Source of the DNA: Pararge aegeria
Lineage: Eukaryota > Arthropoda > Insecta > Lepidoptera > Nymphalidae
DNA length: 64,000 nt
NCBI RefSeq assembly: GCF_905163445.1
Contig: NC_053202.1
Location: forward strand, 10,230,001 to 10,294,000
Direction: 5' to 3'
The translations under genes were made by a program, and so were the position numbers. The notes under the pieces were generated by a model. That model saw only the letters and a program-made list of their open reading frames with translations. It did no database searches and was not told the origin of the DNA. Shown in pieces: positions 20,405 through 31,160 of the stretch. The stretch's first letter is position 1, and each line of letters begins with the position of its first letter.

Positions 20405-20760
20405 TTATATATCTTTATATATATTATTCTACTGTACGTGTGTATATCAATGAACTCCTTCTAAACGGCTGGACTGATCCGAAAGATTTTTTGGTATACG
20501 TTTGGGTGACAGCCTGGATGTTTTAGATTCACAAATCAGCCCGACAGGTGGCGCTGTCGATATCTTGGTTATTTATTGACGATTCTGATTTCAAAAGTGT
20601 TGGATAGCCCGTCTATCGAAGAAGGATATAGAGTAAATATCATCACGGTAAGACTAAAAGGAGCATAGCACCAATGAAGAATGTATCAAAATCGAGGGTT
20701 TTTTTCCTTTTGAGAGCTTACGCTAAGTACCGCTAAGTACTGCATTCTAACGATTTAAAC
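20405..20760 (+). repeat. Rep-G dispersed repeat (Helitron-like, tentative)
   Basis: TTCTACTGTACGTGTG...AACTCCTTCTAAACGGCTGG...TTTAGATTCACAAATCAGCC...GTGGCGCTG, then ATCACGGTAAGACTAAAAGGAGCATAGCA, all shared in the same order with 30740-31110. An inverted end at 27625 shows the same body terminating in CTAG|T. Confidence 0.6.
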
Positions 20761-20944
20761 TCCATTATACGTTGTGGTTGTATAACAAAAATATCCTAAA
20801 TAAAATATTATCCATTACGTATCAGAAATCACGATGTCCCGACTTCGAAGCCGGGGTCTGCCGAAAAATGGTCAATGTGTTTTTTCTCATAAAGAATTTC
20901 TGTTTTTTTGCTGCCAACTCCCGAGTATCGGAGAGCACGTTAAG

Positions 20945-21112
20945 CCATCAGTCCTAGTAATAACCACTTACCTGTGATCATTGACATTAAACCCCACAAA
21001 TCCGCATTGGAAAAACGTGGTGGGCTTATAATTTAAAAATCGTACCTCCTATGAGAAAGGAGGCCTATGTCCTTCAGTGAGGCTATCGCAGGTTGCGGAT
21101 GATGATGATGAC
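20945..21112 (+). mobile_element. SINE-type 3' part with (GAT)n tail
   Basis: CCACAAATCCGCATTGG...GTGGTGGGC...AGGAGGCCTATGTCCTTCAGTGAGG...GATGATGATGATGAC. It is a retroposon tail related to, but distinct from, SINE-B. Confidence 0.5.
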
Positions 21113-21570
21113 ATATAAACATACATGAACTCCGAAAACATTACACTCATTATTTAGGCAGTCGCGTAAACAAAGCATCACGATCTGTATTTAAGCATCT
21201 TCCCCACAATCCAATTATTGAACCATTTCCAGCAGAGTTGGTTTCCCGAATAGACGATCCGACCCTTTTTTGTCGGACCCAAATGGACGCGTCCCTCACT
21301 GTCTACGCCAGTGGCAGCCATTTGTTATTGCTTGTTTCTTGGCATTTCATTGCCTCTAGCTATTTTATTATGTTACCATCCATGATAATCGACCGGCCGA
21401 AGCGACAGCCTAATAATTGCCTGGGGTAAATTGTATTTCATCCATCTGTCTGTCCGTCAAACCCTTATATCTTTGAATTTGGAACTGAACCTCAAATACA
21501 ATAAACTTAAGTCCCATCGCAATAGCAGTCGCAAATAGCATAGTTTTTAAGGCATGTATTGTCTTAAAAC
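21113..21570. other. Noncoding stretch, nothing recognised
   Basis: No repeat of this window or coding signal seen. Short frames at 21238 and 21410 lack protein character. Confidence 0.4.
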
Positions 21571-21665
21571 TCACAGCCACATCGCCATCTAGCCCTAAAG
21601 TAAGCGCAACTTGTGTTATGGGTACTAAGATAACTGATGAATATTTTTTATGAATAATAAACATA
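21571..21665 (-). mobile_element. SINE-A 3' end fragment, minus
   Basis: CACATCGCCATCTAGCCC...GTAAGCGCAACTTGTGTTATGGGTACTAAGATAACTGATGAATA is the inverse of the SINE-A 3' end. Confidence 0.75.
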
Positions 21666-21696
21666 AATCTTATATCTTTAAACGAGCAATTCTTGT

Positions 21697-21717
21697 CTAT
21701 CTATATATGTATGTATA

Positions 21718-21760
<43 letters not shown>

Positions 21761-21960
21761 TTAAATATATATATATATAATTGGAATCTCGGAATCGGCT
21801 CCAACGATTTTCATCAAATTTAGTATACAGTGGGTTTCGGGCGCGATGAATCGATCTAGCTAGGATTCATTTTTAGAAAATGTTTTTTTATTCGTGTTTT
21901 ATCGATAAATATATCATATAGGACCAAAAAAAAAATCAAATCACACCTAACATTTTCAAT
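21697..21960 (+). repeat. (TA)n tract and Helitron-like body fragment
   Basis: A TA-dinucleotide tract at about 21715-21780 is followed by ATTGGAATCTCGGAATCGGC and CGATGAATCGATCTAGCTAGG, a body type common in short lepidopteran Helitrons. No clear CTAG|T end was found. Confidence 0.4.
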
Positions 21961-22254
21961 TACAACCCAGTTCATTCGTAGATTTGATGTTTAGAAGTAG
22001 TTAAATTATATGAATTTAAAAACATGTTAGTAACTTCTTAACTAAACTATATAGTCGTGGTTTGCGCAATTGTCAATGTTATTTACAGAGTAGTAACAAG
22101 TAGAGTGTCTATGTAAATTTGCAATATTAATTATTCACAAACTATCAAGTTATAAAAATACTCGTAGAACAAAATTGAAATGAAGCAAATTGTCTTGAAT
22201 TTATCCTATAATATAATATAATTAATTAATACTAACATAGTCGTTTAAGTTGTA

Positions 22255-22326
22255 TTACCAACAAAGGTGGACCTTAGTTGTATTAATAAAGAGATTATTA
22301 TTATTATTATTATTATTATTATAAAA
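22255..22326 (+). mobile_element. Retroposon 3' end with (ATT)n tail
   Basis: CAACAAAGGTGGACCTTAGTTG...AATAAAGAGATTATTATTATT resembles the tail of the element ending at 10707: AATAAAG then ATT repeats. Confidence 0.5.
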
Positions 22327-22375
22327 TTTGATAGTTTTAATGTACTGCAGGCCGAGAGCTTTTTGGTATATTTAT

Positions 22376-22674
22376 TCAACCAGCCCATTACCGACCCACT
22401 ACAGAGCACGGGTCTCCTCCCACAATGAGAAGGGGTTAAGGCCGTAGTCCACCACGCTGGCCCAGTGCGGATTGGTGGACTTCACACATTTGAGAACTTT
22501 ATGTATAGCTCTCAGGCATGCAGGTTTCCTCTCGATGTTTTCCTTGACCGTTGATGCAAGTTATATTTATTACTTAAAACGCACATAACTTAGAAAAGTT
22601 AGAGGTGCGCGCTGGGATTCGAACTCGGCCCCTCAAAAGTGAAGACGAGCCAACCCACTGGGCTATCACCGCTT
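22376..22674 (-). mobile_element. SINE-B, near full length, minus
   Basis: Inverse order of the family: CCCACTACAGAGCACGGGTCTCC ... CAGTGCGGATTGGTGGAC ... GGGATTCGAACTCGGCCCC ... CCACTGGGCTATCACCGCTT. Confidence 0.9.
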
Positions 22675-22936
22675 GCAATCTTTCACATTTACAATATTAA
22701 GTAAGACTATAGCAAAAACAAAAACCGTAGGTGAGAGTCCGATAATTAGATAGATTGCACCTTTTCAATGCCAGTCCCCCAGACCTTGCTATCTGACTGA
22801 AAGGATCCTTGTCTTTGTAGATAAGAACGCTTATCTATTGAAAGGTTGTTTTCTGTCTTGCTTACTAAGCTAATAACAATAAAGTAAAGGTGTCGTAAGG
22901 GCCACAAGTACTTAGTAACTCAGATCGTGTGGCGGT

Positions 22937-23690
22937 ATGGAGGAGTTGCATGGCAGATTCTACAAGGCCCTGTCGGGACCCGATGTAGATCAAATCGCAT
23001 CTGTTTCCTGGTTACAGTTCGCTGACCTATTTGTGGAAACCGAGGGTTTTGTCTCTGCAATTATGGACGAAGTCAACAAGACGAGAAACTACCGGAAACA
23101 CATTATGAAAGATGGCACTCTAGACATATGTCGAGCGTTTCATCGCCCTGGGGATTCTCTCAGGCATATAGTTTCCGGGTGTTATCATCTTGCTAACGGC
23201 GAATACTTGCACACACATAATCAAGTAGCAAGGATAGTTCATCAACAACTTGCTCTTCGGTTTGGCCTTATCGATTTTGAGATGCCTTACTAGGTACGAC
23301 CCGGCGTCAGTTCTTGAAAATAGCAATGCATTGCTCTACTGGGATCGAGCCATTATCACTGACAGGTATATTACAGCTAATAGACCTGATATAGTGCTAG
23401 TCGATCGATCAGTGCGCCGTGCAATAATTGTTGACATTACTATTCCACGTGAAAGCGGAAAAGGAAAAAGTATCTAAATACCTTGCTCACGAGATTACCG
23501 CCATGTGGAATGTTGAGCCGACCGTTATTGTTCCGATCATCGTTTCAGTCAATGGTCTTTTCGCGAAAAGCCTGGACCAACATCTTAAGAAGCTTTTGCT
23601 TGGTTGTTGAATCAAGGGTCGGATACAGAAGGCAGTAGTCCTTGAAACGGCACGTATTGTGAGGAGGTTCCTAACTCTGGAGCCCTGACC
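22937..23690 (+). pseudogene. Non-LTR retrotransposon C-terminus with restriction-like endonuclease, degraded
   Basis: Reads SVSWLQFADLFVETEGFVSA...SLRHIVSGCYHLANGEYLH...HQQLALRFGLIDFEMPY. A frameshift at ~23293 precedes YDPASVLENSNALLYWDRAIITDRY...NRPDIVLVDRSVRRAIIVDITIP, another at ~23448 precedes VKAEKEKVSKYLAHEITAMW...VSVNGLFAKSLDQHLKKL, and an in-frame TGA at about 23607 precedes IQKAVVLETARIVRRFLTLEP. The PDIV...IVDITIP pair fits a PD-(D/E)xK nuclease, as in R2/R4-type elements, which cut their target with such a domain. The zinc-knuckle start CRAFH appears to have lost one cysteine. At least three disablements make this a dead fragment. Confidence 0.75.
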
Positions 23691-24239
23691 GCCGATTGCT
23701 TGGGCACTCAAAAGCTCCACAAGCGGAGAGTGGATGTTTTTTTTATAAATTTTAATAGTTTTTTTTTTACTTAAAATGATAGATATAATATAATATAATT
23801 CTTTGTTTGGTAAGTATGACCCATCTACACTATTATATAACAGAGTAATTTAAAACAGTAATAATTAATATTAATAAACTAAAAGTCTATTTATTCTTAC
23901 TAGTATTATAATGTAAACGATCTTTTCATTACTTTTTAATGTACAGTATGTTTTAAAATTATAAAAAACAAGTGTGATAAAGAAATAAGAACAAACACAA
24001 TTAGAATAAAATTTTATATTACTTTTTTTTACAATTTGAAAATCAAAACACACGATTGTGTGTCAGCCAAGATCCAGCCAAGAATAAGGAACTGGCGACG
24101 CAGCTAATGTGTGTAATATATACTTTACCCTAAAAACTAACAGAAATCATTTGTGAAGTCAACCTTTAGCATAGGTAAACTAGATTTATAAGTGAGTATC
24201 TCTTAATTATTTTACTCGGTACTTCACTTAGTATCATAG
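23691..24239. other. Noncoding AT-rich stretch
   Basis: No repeat family of this window and no coding signal recognised. Confidence 0.4.
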
Positions 24240-24335
24240 TAGTACCTTCTGATCCGGTGGTAGAGTCACTACAAACAGACTGTCTTGACGTTTCATAAAT
24301 GCTTATAAAATAGGCCTACTTTAAATAAATGAATC
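24240..24335 (+). mobile_element. Rep-F retroposon 3' tail
   Basis: CCGGTGGTAGAGTCACTACAAACAGACTGTCTTGACGTTTC...TAGGCCTACTTTAAATAAATGAA ends in a polyadenylation-like signal. The same tail is at 25840, 49605 and, inverted, at 48955 and 53640. Confidence 0.55.
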
Positions 24336-24819
24336 ACTTTTAGAGATAAGGTCGACTTCCGCACATAATCAATTTAAGTGTTTCCTAAGATTTTCGAGGA
24401 TATTTTTTTTTTAAATAAACATGAAGAAACAAATTTGAATTTTTGAATTTAAATTTACGTGGTAGCGGTGAATGGACAGCCTCTGAAGTCTTAGTGGACA
24501 GACCACCGAACATTTGTCTACGTATTATGCGTATATATATTTTTTATTTAGCTGTCACAATGGCCGTAACGAGGGTACGCTAGGGATACGTTATAATCTC
24601 TTTCACGCTCTCCCGACACTGGCTGACTGGAAAGATATATCAAAATAGCATAATATAACGTATGTTATTTTGATAAGTGAGGATTTTTCTTGCTTTTTTT
24701 TACGCTTTCCAGACGCGAAAAGAGATATCATGTTTTATTCGAGACAATTTCACACTGACAGAAAGGAAAAGGAGTGTAAGGTTTTCAGGGTTAATATAAT
24801 ATCTTCGTAAGGCTAATAT

Positions 24820-25215
24820 AGGTCTGGTGGGAGGCTTTGGCTGTATCTATCTACCCACCCTACCAGTGGCGTGCGTAGAGGGTATGCACAGGGTATGCAG
24901 ATGATATGAAATGAAGAAAATATCCACTAAGAGTTATAAATACTCAAAGGTAGGCTTTTTATAACTCTTACAATGCCTATCCTTAAGTTTCTTATAACTC
25001 GTGCTAGAGATTTTCTTCATTCTATATCATCTGCATACCCTGTGCATACCCTCTATGCACGCCACTGCACCCTACCCACAAATTACGTTCCGTTACGATG
25101 TCGCATAGAAAACGATTTAGGTTGTGAGTTCAAAATAACTGCCATACCCAGAACAGGTTAGTCCAATAAATACACCAGGTGAGACTGCATCATCACTTAG
25201 CACCAGATAGATAGA
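24820..25215 (+). mobile_element. SINE-C copy interrupted by a MITE
   Basis: TAGGTCTGGTGGGAGGCTTTGGCTG...CCCACCCTAC precedes the MITE, and CACCCTACCCACAAATTACG...GACTGCATCATCACTTAGCACCAG continues the SINE after it. Confidence 0.7.
24864..25067. mobile_element. hAT-type MITE (204 bp) inside SINE-C
   Basis: Ends CAGTGGCGTGCGTAGAGGGT and its inverse (ACCCTCTATGCACGCCACTG). Flanked by the perfect 8 bp duplication CACCCTAC (24856-24863 and 25068-25075). The TIR extends inward (TATGCACAGGGTATGCAGATGA) so the element is largely palindromic. It inserted after the SINE did. Confidence 0.88.
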
Positions 25216-25535
25216 TAGACAGTCTTTATTGCACATACAGAAAAAAAACAAATTGAACAAAACAAAAGGTAATAAATTTATATGCGCAAAGGCGGCTTTA
25301 TCGCTTGAAGCGATCTCCTCCAGACAACCTTTGGTTGATGAAGTATGTTTGTTTGGTTGATGACTAGAAGAAGAAGAAAAATAAAAACTTTATTGCACAC
25401 AAACATCAAAATATACATAAAATATAGAATAAGCAAAAGAACAAGAATTGAAGGCGGCCTTATTTCTGCAAGCAATCTCTTTCAGGCAACCTCTGGCAGA
25501 AGGAAAAGCTGCAAGAGAGCGGGATAGTGCAATTA
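25199..25535 (-). mobile_element. Two Rep-E retroposon 3' ends, minus
   Basis: CTTTATTGCACATACAG ... AAAGGCGGCTTTATCGCTTGAAGCGATCTCCTCCAGACAACC, then a second copy ACTTTATTGCACACAAAC ... GGCGGCCTTATTTCTGCAAGCAATCTC. Each is the inverse of the tail seen at 200-330. A truncated related plus copy is at 28795. Confidence 0.6.
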
Positions 25536-25587
25536 TATATACATATATATTCGAAAATAAATAGAAATACATACACATAGATATAAA

Positions 25588-25626
<39 letters not shown>

Positions 25627-25665
25627 CATATATATACATATTTATAAATAAATATAATATAAATA
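25536..25665. repeat. (TA)n-rich microsatellite
   Basis: TA dinucleotides and ATACATA variants. Tyr/Ile-rich frames here are artefacts. Confidence 0.8.
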
Positions 25666-25930
25666 CACCAGGTGAGATTGCAACTAACTTGTAGTGGAAT
25701 AAAACCATTTAAAAAACATCGATACGTTTGTTTTTGAATTTCAGATTTACACAGACTACCTACAGATTAAGATCTGTAGTCTCGCTAGTCTTTATACAAT
25801 TAAGACTGTCACTAGCTATAATTAAAAAATCCGAATCTGCCGTCAGAACCAATAGAATCACTACAAACAGACAGACTTGACGTTTCAAAAGTCCTTATAA
25901 ATAAGGCCTATGTAAAATGAATTAAATTTT
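25666..25930 (+). mobile_element. SINE-C tail and Rep-F tail fragments
   Basis: ACACCAGGTGAGATTGCAACTAACTTGTAGTGGAATAAAA is a SINE-C 3' end. At 25840-25925 a Rep-F tail follows (CACTACAAACAGACAGACTTGACGTTTCAAAAG...). Confidence 0.5.
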
Positions 25931-26130
25931 GAATAGCGGGACCGAAACGGAAAGAGGGTAGACAGCGACGATAAAACACCGACGTTTTGTAATTTTTTTC
26001 ATTCTTTTATTTATTTAGCTATCACAAAGGTCTTCACGAAGGTTACACGATATTTACGCACGATATTATCTCTTTTACGGTCCCTTTGACTGAAAAACAA
26101 TATTTTCTTATCATATTATAACTAGCTATG

Positions 26131-26215
26131 TCCCCCGGTTTCACCTAACAAAATATAGTATCGTAGCCCAGAGGGCGCTGCTAACCGTTCTCTGTTATAT
26201 TACCTGAGTCGCCTC
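26131..26215 (-). mobile_element. Helitron-like 3' end, minus
   Basis: AACTAGCTATGTCCCCCGGTTTCACC is the inverse of a (G)GGGACATAGCTAG|T terminus. The partner 5' end was not found. Confidence 0.4.
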
Positions 26216-26519
26216 GTGCGACACCCGCTTGAAATATATCTTGGTCTTGATAGTAAAATGACATAGAATTTTAATCCTTTTGTGTAAAGATGAATATTCT
26301 GTGCCTAAAAACGACTTCTGAAAATGACGATATCATTTTTAAAAATTTAGACTTATAGGTCGACATCCGTTATCACAGGGTCGGATAAACCGTATTTAGT
26401 AACTTGAGTTAATATTCCTACTGAGAATTTAAATTAGAAATCGTGAATTGAACTGAAACCTTCACTTTAGGTATATATGCTACAATTATAAACCTCATAA
26501 TGTACAAAAAAATATAGCG

Positions 26520-26835
26520 ACCAAACTTTTTTATTTTTATTTATTTTTTATTCCACTTAAAGTTAGTCCTTGACTGCAATCTTACGGTGACGTGTGATGC
26601 AGTCTAAGATGGTAGATGGCTAACCTGTTAGGGAGTTTGGTAGTCATACCCCTAATCAGTTTCCACGCGACATCGTACCGGAACACTAAATCGCTTAGCG
26701 GCACGTCTTTGTTAGGGTGGTAACTAACCACGGCCTCCCACCAGACCAGACCAGAGATTATACGGAAATTATAAATTCCCAAATTACCTCTGCCGCTCAC
26801 CATTGCGCTAGGAGGGGGGGTTTGCGGGAGGTCAT
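26520..26835 (-). mobile_element. SINE-C copy, minus
   Basis: TTTATTCCACTTAAAGTTAGTCCTTGACTGCAATC ... GATGCAGTCTAAGATGGTAG ... CACGGCCTCCCACCAGACCAGACC ... GCTCACCATTGCGCTAGGAGG is the inverse of the family. The tRNA-like head is shortened. Confidence 0.8.
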
Positions 26836-27590
26836 CAAAAGGCTTGAAATATCGAGGATATAAGAATAAAAAAAAAAAAATATTTATCTTGCCCATAAAA
26901 AAACTCAGACCATATTTCTAATTACTTTGATTAAAATTGTATATTTGAGCTCCCGCTCGAACAAAAATGTTAGCGTTATCGTTTAACACGTTACTTCGCA
27001 ATTATGTTGGAAAAATTTAAACAATTCATTTTCATCGGATGTTGTTTCAAAACAACCCTTTTTTCTAACCCCGTGCGTAACAGGGCTGTTAAATTTTTTG
27101 ACGCATGTATTCCTGTATTCCTAACGCAGATCAATTTGCTTTAAATAAAATATTTAATAAGGTTTACATTTATTTATTTTTCTTTTAGTTGTAAATACTA
27201 AATGCTTAAAAAATTGGTTGACTTAAAACTAATAACAGATTTCCACAGATAAGTTCTATATAAACAAGGGTACCTAGAACCCAGATAAAATGCGGCAAAC
27301 TTTCCCTAAAAATTAAGTTTACCTAACATGCAACAGTTTATCTACAAATCGATGTTAATTATATTTGTATAATGTTATTTCTGAGCTCATCTGCTTAAAA
27401 TTTTCCACGATGAGAATAACTTTGAGTATCCCTTGCATTAATCTTTTTCTATACACCCAACATAAAAAGTTTCATGCAAATTTTCACACTCTCCATTTAA
27501 AAGGTAAAAAAATAATTCGAGATATTTACTTCCCTGTTAAAGTTACCTAGCCGAATATTTTGTAATAGCTAAGAGCACATATATAATAAT
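26836..27590. other. Noncoding stretch, nothing recognised
   Basis: AT-rich. The short frame at 27365-27550 has no recognisable features. Confidence 0.4.
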
Positions 27591-27745
27591 ATACATATAT
27601 ACATATATATATATATTTATATATATACTAGCGGACCCCAGCGCCATCTGTCGGGCTAATTTGTGAATCTAAACCATCCAGGGTGCGACCTAAACGTATA
27701 CCAAAAATATCATTAAAATCAGTTCAGCATATTATATATTATATA
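27590..27745 (-). mobile_element. Rep-G / Helitron-like 3' end, minus
   Basis: After a TA tract, ACTAGCGGACCCCAGCGCC...TTTGTGAATCTAAACCATCC...AACGTATACCAAAAA is the inverse of the Rep-G body (20480-20570) ending in GGTCCGCTAG|T. Confidence 0.55.
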
Positions 27746-28790
27746 ATCTGACTATGACTTAGAAAATTATAAATATTCGGTGCCAAGTAAAATTAAAAAA
27801 GGTTTAGTAAATATTAGTTTTTTTGGTTTTTAGTTGTTTTTTTCAATGCCAAAATTAACGCCTACTCCTAGGCATACATCAACTTTTGCACCAATAGTTA
27901 TCACGTTCGTTCTTTTTCTAAAGACATCGCCTAAGTCATTAGGCATTCCTAGGTTAAGTGAAAAAGGCTATAAGACTTGGCCGGTGGTACAAAGGTATAT
28001 ATTATGAAAACACGTCTTTTCCTTTTAATATTGGCGAGTCACCAAGTTACAAATGTTTATGGCATACCAAAAGACCCCAAATAGGCTAGCAAATTTTCCT
28101 TCACACATGTTTCAAATAGGCTAATTTTCCCTTACTCAAGCTAAAGCCGTTAGAGTGTACCCCGAAATAGTGAATCAATGTGAGTTATTATTAGAATGTC
28201 TAGCCGTTCGGCTTAATCGGGACATTTCCTATTTATAAAGCACTCTATTTCCATTCGTGACTTCGATTTTCAATTTTTCCTTGCGGCGAAAACATTTTCC
28301 TGGGATAAATAGATACCTCTATGTAATGCAGGAGATGGTTTATTTTTCTTCATAATTTTATTTAAAATCCGTTGAGCCGTCTCAGCGTGGTTAAGTTACA
28401 AACAGCCGCTTTTATGTTACTTTGAATAAAAAAGTCAAACTCACTACTACTACTTTTTTACTACACAAATTTTTTATCTTGGTTTTGAAATTAATCAAAC
28501 TGTTTAATATCTACGAGCCCTTTCATTTGATACCAATATTGAGGGAGTGAAGAAATATATTATCCGGCATTTTGTGGGGCGGTATCCCTCTTCTACTTTC
28601 ATCAAACATGTGTATGGATAGTATATACTGCATACATATGTATGTACTTATATATATTATGTTTAATATGTGTGTAGTATTAGAATTTATGAGTAAGTAG
28701 TATATTACATTTATTTTGTATATATAACAAATACATATATATTTTAAACATAAATTGCTGCACCAACCCGTTCCTTCGTTTTTCATAACG
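27746..28790. other. Noncoding stretch with faint Helitron-like body
   Basis: At 28350-28410 the phrase AAATCCGTTGAGCCGTCTCAGCGTGGTTAAGTTACAAACA has the style of a Helitron body. The rest is unassigned. Confidence 0.35.
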
Positions 28791-28794
28791 TCAA

Positions 28795-28925
28795 AAGTTG
28801 TCTGGAAGAGATCGCTTTAGTGATAAGACCGCCTTTGGACGCTCTATTTTATATAAAGTTTCTTCTGTATTTGCGTTTAATTTGTATAAAATGTGTGTGT
28901 GCAATAAAGATTTCAAACAAATAAA
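28795..28925 (+). mobile_element. Rep-E retroposon 3' end
   Basis: AAGTTGTCTGGAAGAGATCGCTTTAGTGATAAGACCGCC...GTGCAATAAAGATTTC, with AATAAAG near the end. Confidence 0.6.
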
Positions 28926-29087
28926 CATTGCTTAGAACACTCCCGGCTAATTCTCCTACCAAACAAAAAACAAATATGAATACGGTTCAACCGTTTGGGA
29001 GCCACAAAGCCACACACTCGCTCACACACACGTCGTTCCTGCGTCGGGAGTTAAAAATACAAACTTCTAAACGTAAAAGTGAAAACG

Positions 29088-29225
29088 TGGAAGACCCCCA
29101 ATGAGGTGCACAGATGACATCAAACGTTCATGTAGACAAGTATATGTTTTATATTATGATCATCAAAAATGCAGTTACGATTGCATTAAGATTTACAGGA
29201 CAGCATGCTGGCGCGTGGCTCTTTT
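29088..29225 (+). pseudogene. RTE 3'-end fragment, degraded copy
   Basis: TGGAAGACCCCCAATGAGGTGCACAGATGACATCAAACGTTCATGTAGAC and then TGTTTTATATTATGATCATC match 30400-30475 closely. That copy is continuous with an RTE C-terminus, so this is a shorter relic of the same lineage. Confidence 0.6.
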
Positions 29226-29514
29226 AAGGTGTACTCTTTTCACGATTTATTACATGGACACCCTACACTTATTCAGCAAAGAGGGCTTATCAGAAATGAT
29301 TGATTACATCTAATGGTGCGTAGGTTTTAACACTTGGGGAAATTACGAAATTGAATTATGTATTAAACAGTCTACTGGGCTTGTAAGGTAATGGATTATG
29401 CTAAGAGAACTTTCACATCTTTAGTGCTTACTGTTTACGTTGCTTGGGCTATCATAAAGACAATTATTTTTTTATTCAACTACATTTTGACTACCTCTGA
29501 ATGCAACTCACCTG

Positions 29515-29808
29515 GTGGGTGAAGATGCAGTCTAAGATGGTAGCATGCTCACCTGTTAGGGGCATACATCATCATCGTCATATCAACCCATTACTGGCCC
29601 ACTACAGGGCAAGGGTCTCCTCTAACAATGAAAAGGGGTTAAGGCCACCACGCTGGCACAGTGCGGATTGGTGGACTTCACACACCTTTGGGAACATTAT
29701 GGAGAACTTACAGGTATGCAGTTTTCCTCACGATGTTTTCCTTCACCGTGGTGTCAAGTGATATTTTAATTGTTTAAAACGCACAAGTTCGAACTCGGCC
29801 CCCCGATA
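29515..29808 (-). mobile_element. SINE-C scrap followed by SINE-B copy, minus
   Basis: 29515-29567 (GATGCAGTCTAAGATGGTAG...CACCTGTTAGGGGCATA) is SINE-C. From 29568 CCCATTACTGGCCCACTACAGGGCAAGGGTCTCC ... AAGTTCGAACTCGGCCCCCCG is an inverted SINE-B lacking its last ~60 bases (the tRNA-like head). Confidence 0.75.
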
Positions 29809-29954
29809 TATGCAAATGTAAGTTGTAGATGAACAAAGTTAAGTGCTGGTTGCCAGTGAATACTTATGGCTCGCCAACGACCACGTTGACTATGGGCGTC
29901 ATAAGAAGGCTCAGAGTAAAACGACGACGAGAGGGCGATGGAGAGAGCCATGTT

Positions 29955-30215
29955 TGACGGCTGATTGGCGCAGTTTGCAGCGACCCTGCTTTCTGAGTCC
30001 AAGGCCGTGGGTTCGATTCCCACAACTGGAAAATGTTTGTGTGATGAGCATGAATGTTTTTTAGTGTTGTGTTTATATTTATATTCTAAGTATTTATGTA
30101 TATTCTTCATAAAAATATTCATCAGTCATCTTAGTACCCATAACACAAGCTACGCTTACTTTGGGGCTAGGTGGCGATATGTGTATTGTCGTAGTATATT
30201 TATAAAAAAAAAAAA
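29955..30215 (+). mobile_element. SINE-A, near full length
   Basis: GACGGCTGATTGGCGCAGTTTGCAGCG, B-box GGTTCGATTCC, 3' end GCTACGCTTACTTTGGGGCTAGGTGGCGATATGTG and a poly-A-rich tail. Confidence 0.88.
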
Positions 30216-30228
30216 AAATTAGGAGTGT

Positions 30229-30500
30229 ATCTACGTGATCAGGAATAAGAAGATCCTTAGAAGAACCAGAGTTACGGACAAGCTCAAATATCACGAAGTT
30301 GAAGTGGCAATGGGCGGGGCATATAGATCAGAGAACCGATGGACGTTAGGGACTCTAGATGCTGGAATGGCAACCTCGCACTGGTAATCGTAGCGTTGGA
30401 AGACCCCCGACGTGGTGCACAGATTACATCAAACGTTCATGTAGACCAGAAGGTGTTTTATATTATGATCGTCCAAAACTACTGCATTAAGATGCTGGCC
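30229..30500 (+). pseudogene. RTE C-terminal fragment, degraded
   Basis: AGAAGAACCAGAGTTACGGAC (RRTRVTD), then GAAGTGGCAATGGGCGGGGCATATA (KWQWAGHI), GAACCGATGGACG and ATGCTGGAATGGCAACC correspond to RRTKVTD, KWQWAGHIVRRKDGRWG and VLEWQPRTG of the complete RTE at 14894-17920. Frameshifts are present. It is a 5'-truncated old insertion. Confidence 0.7.
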
Positions 30501-30719
30501 CGTGGCTCTTCTACTACTTCTCAGCCTATTAATCAGCCTTTGATGCGGGTTGGCGGGTCTTGACGATTATCATGAGGTACTTCTAAGTTATTATTAAAAC
30601 CGCAAATCTAGAAATTTTGAGTAGGTCGGGGAGTCGAATCTATTACCTCAATTATCGGCTTTGACCAGCATCCAGACCGACAAGGCCCTATAGTTAAAGA
30701 CAAAAAGTATTATTTAATA

Positions 30720-31160
30720 TACATACATATCTTTTTATATATAATTCTACTGTAGGTACGTGTATCACTGAACTGCTCCTAAACGGCTCGACCGATTTGA
30801 ATGAATTTTTTCTGGTATGCGTTTGGGTGGCACCCTGAATGGTTTAGATTCACAAATCAGCTCGACCGATGGCGCTGCAGTCGGTATCTGGGTTATGTAT
30901 CTATACAGCAACTAAACGGCTGATATATTCAGGTACGAGTCTGATTTGAAAATTTCTTTCAGTGATGGAAAGCCTATATCGGAGAAGGATATAGAGTATA
31001 TATTATCACGCTAAGACTGATTGGAGCATAGCAACAATTTCAAAATCGGGTATTGAAGAACTTTTCAAAATCGGTTTTGTTTTCCTTAAAGAGCTTACGC
31101 TACGTGCGCTGCGTAAACGAAGTTTCGATAAAGTCACGCATGAAAAAGTGATTCCCCTTT
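30720..31160 (+). repeat. Rep-G dispersed repeat
   Basis: Parallels 20405-20760: TTCTACTGTAGGTACGTGTATCAC, CTCCTAAACGGCTCGACCG, TTTAGATTCACAAATCAGCTCGACCGATGGCGCTG, then ATCACGCTAAGACTGATTGGAGCATAGCA and AGAGCTTACGCTACGTGCG. Confidence 0.6.
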
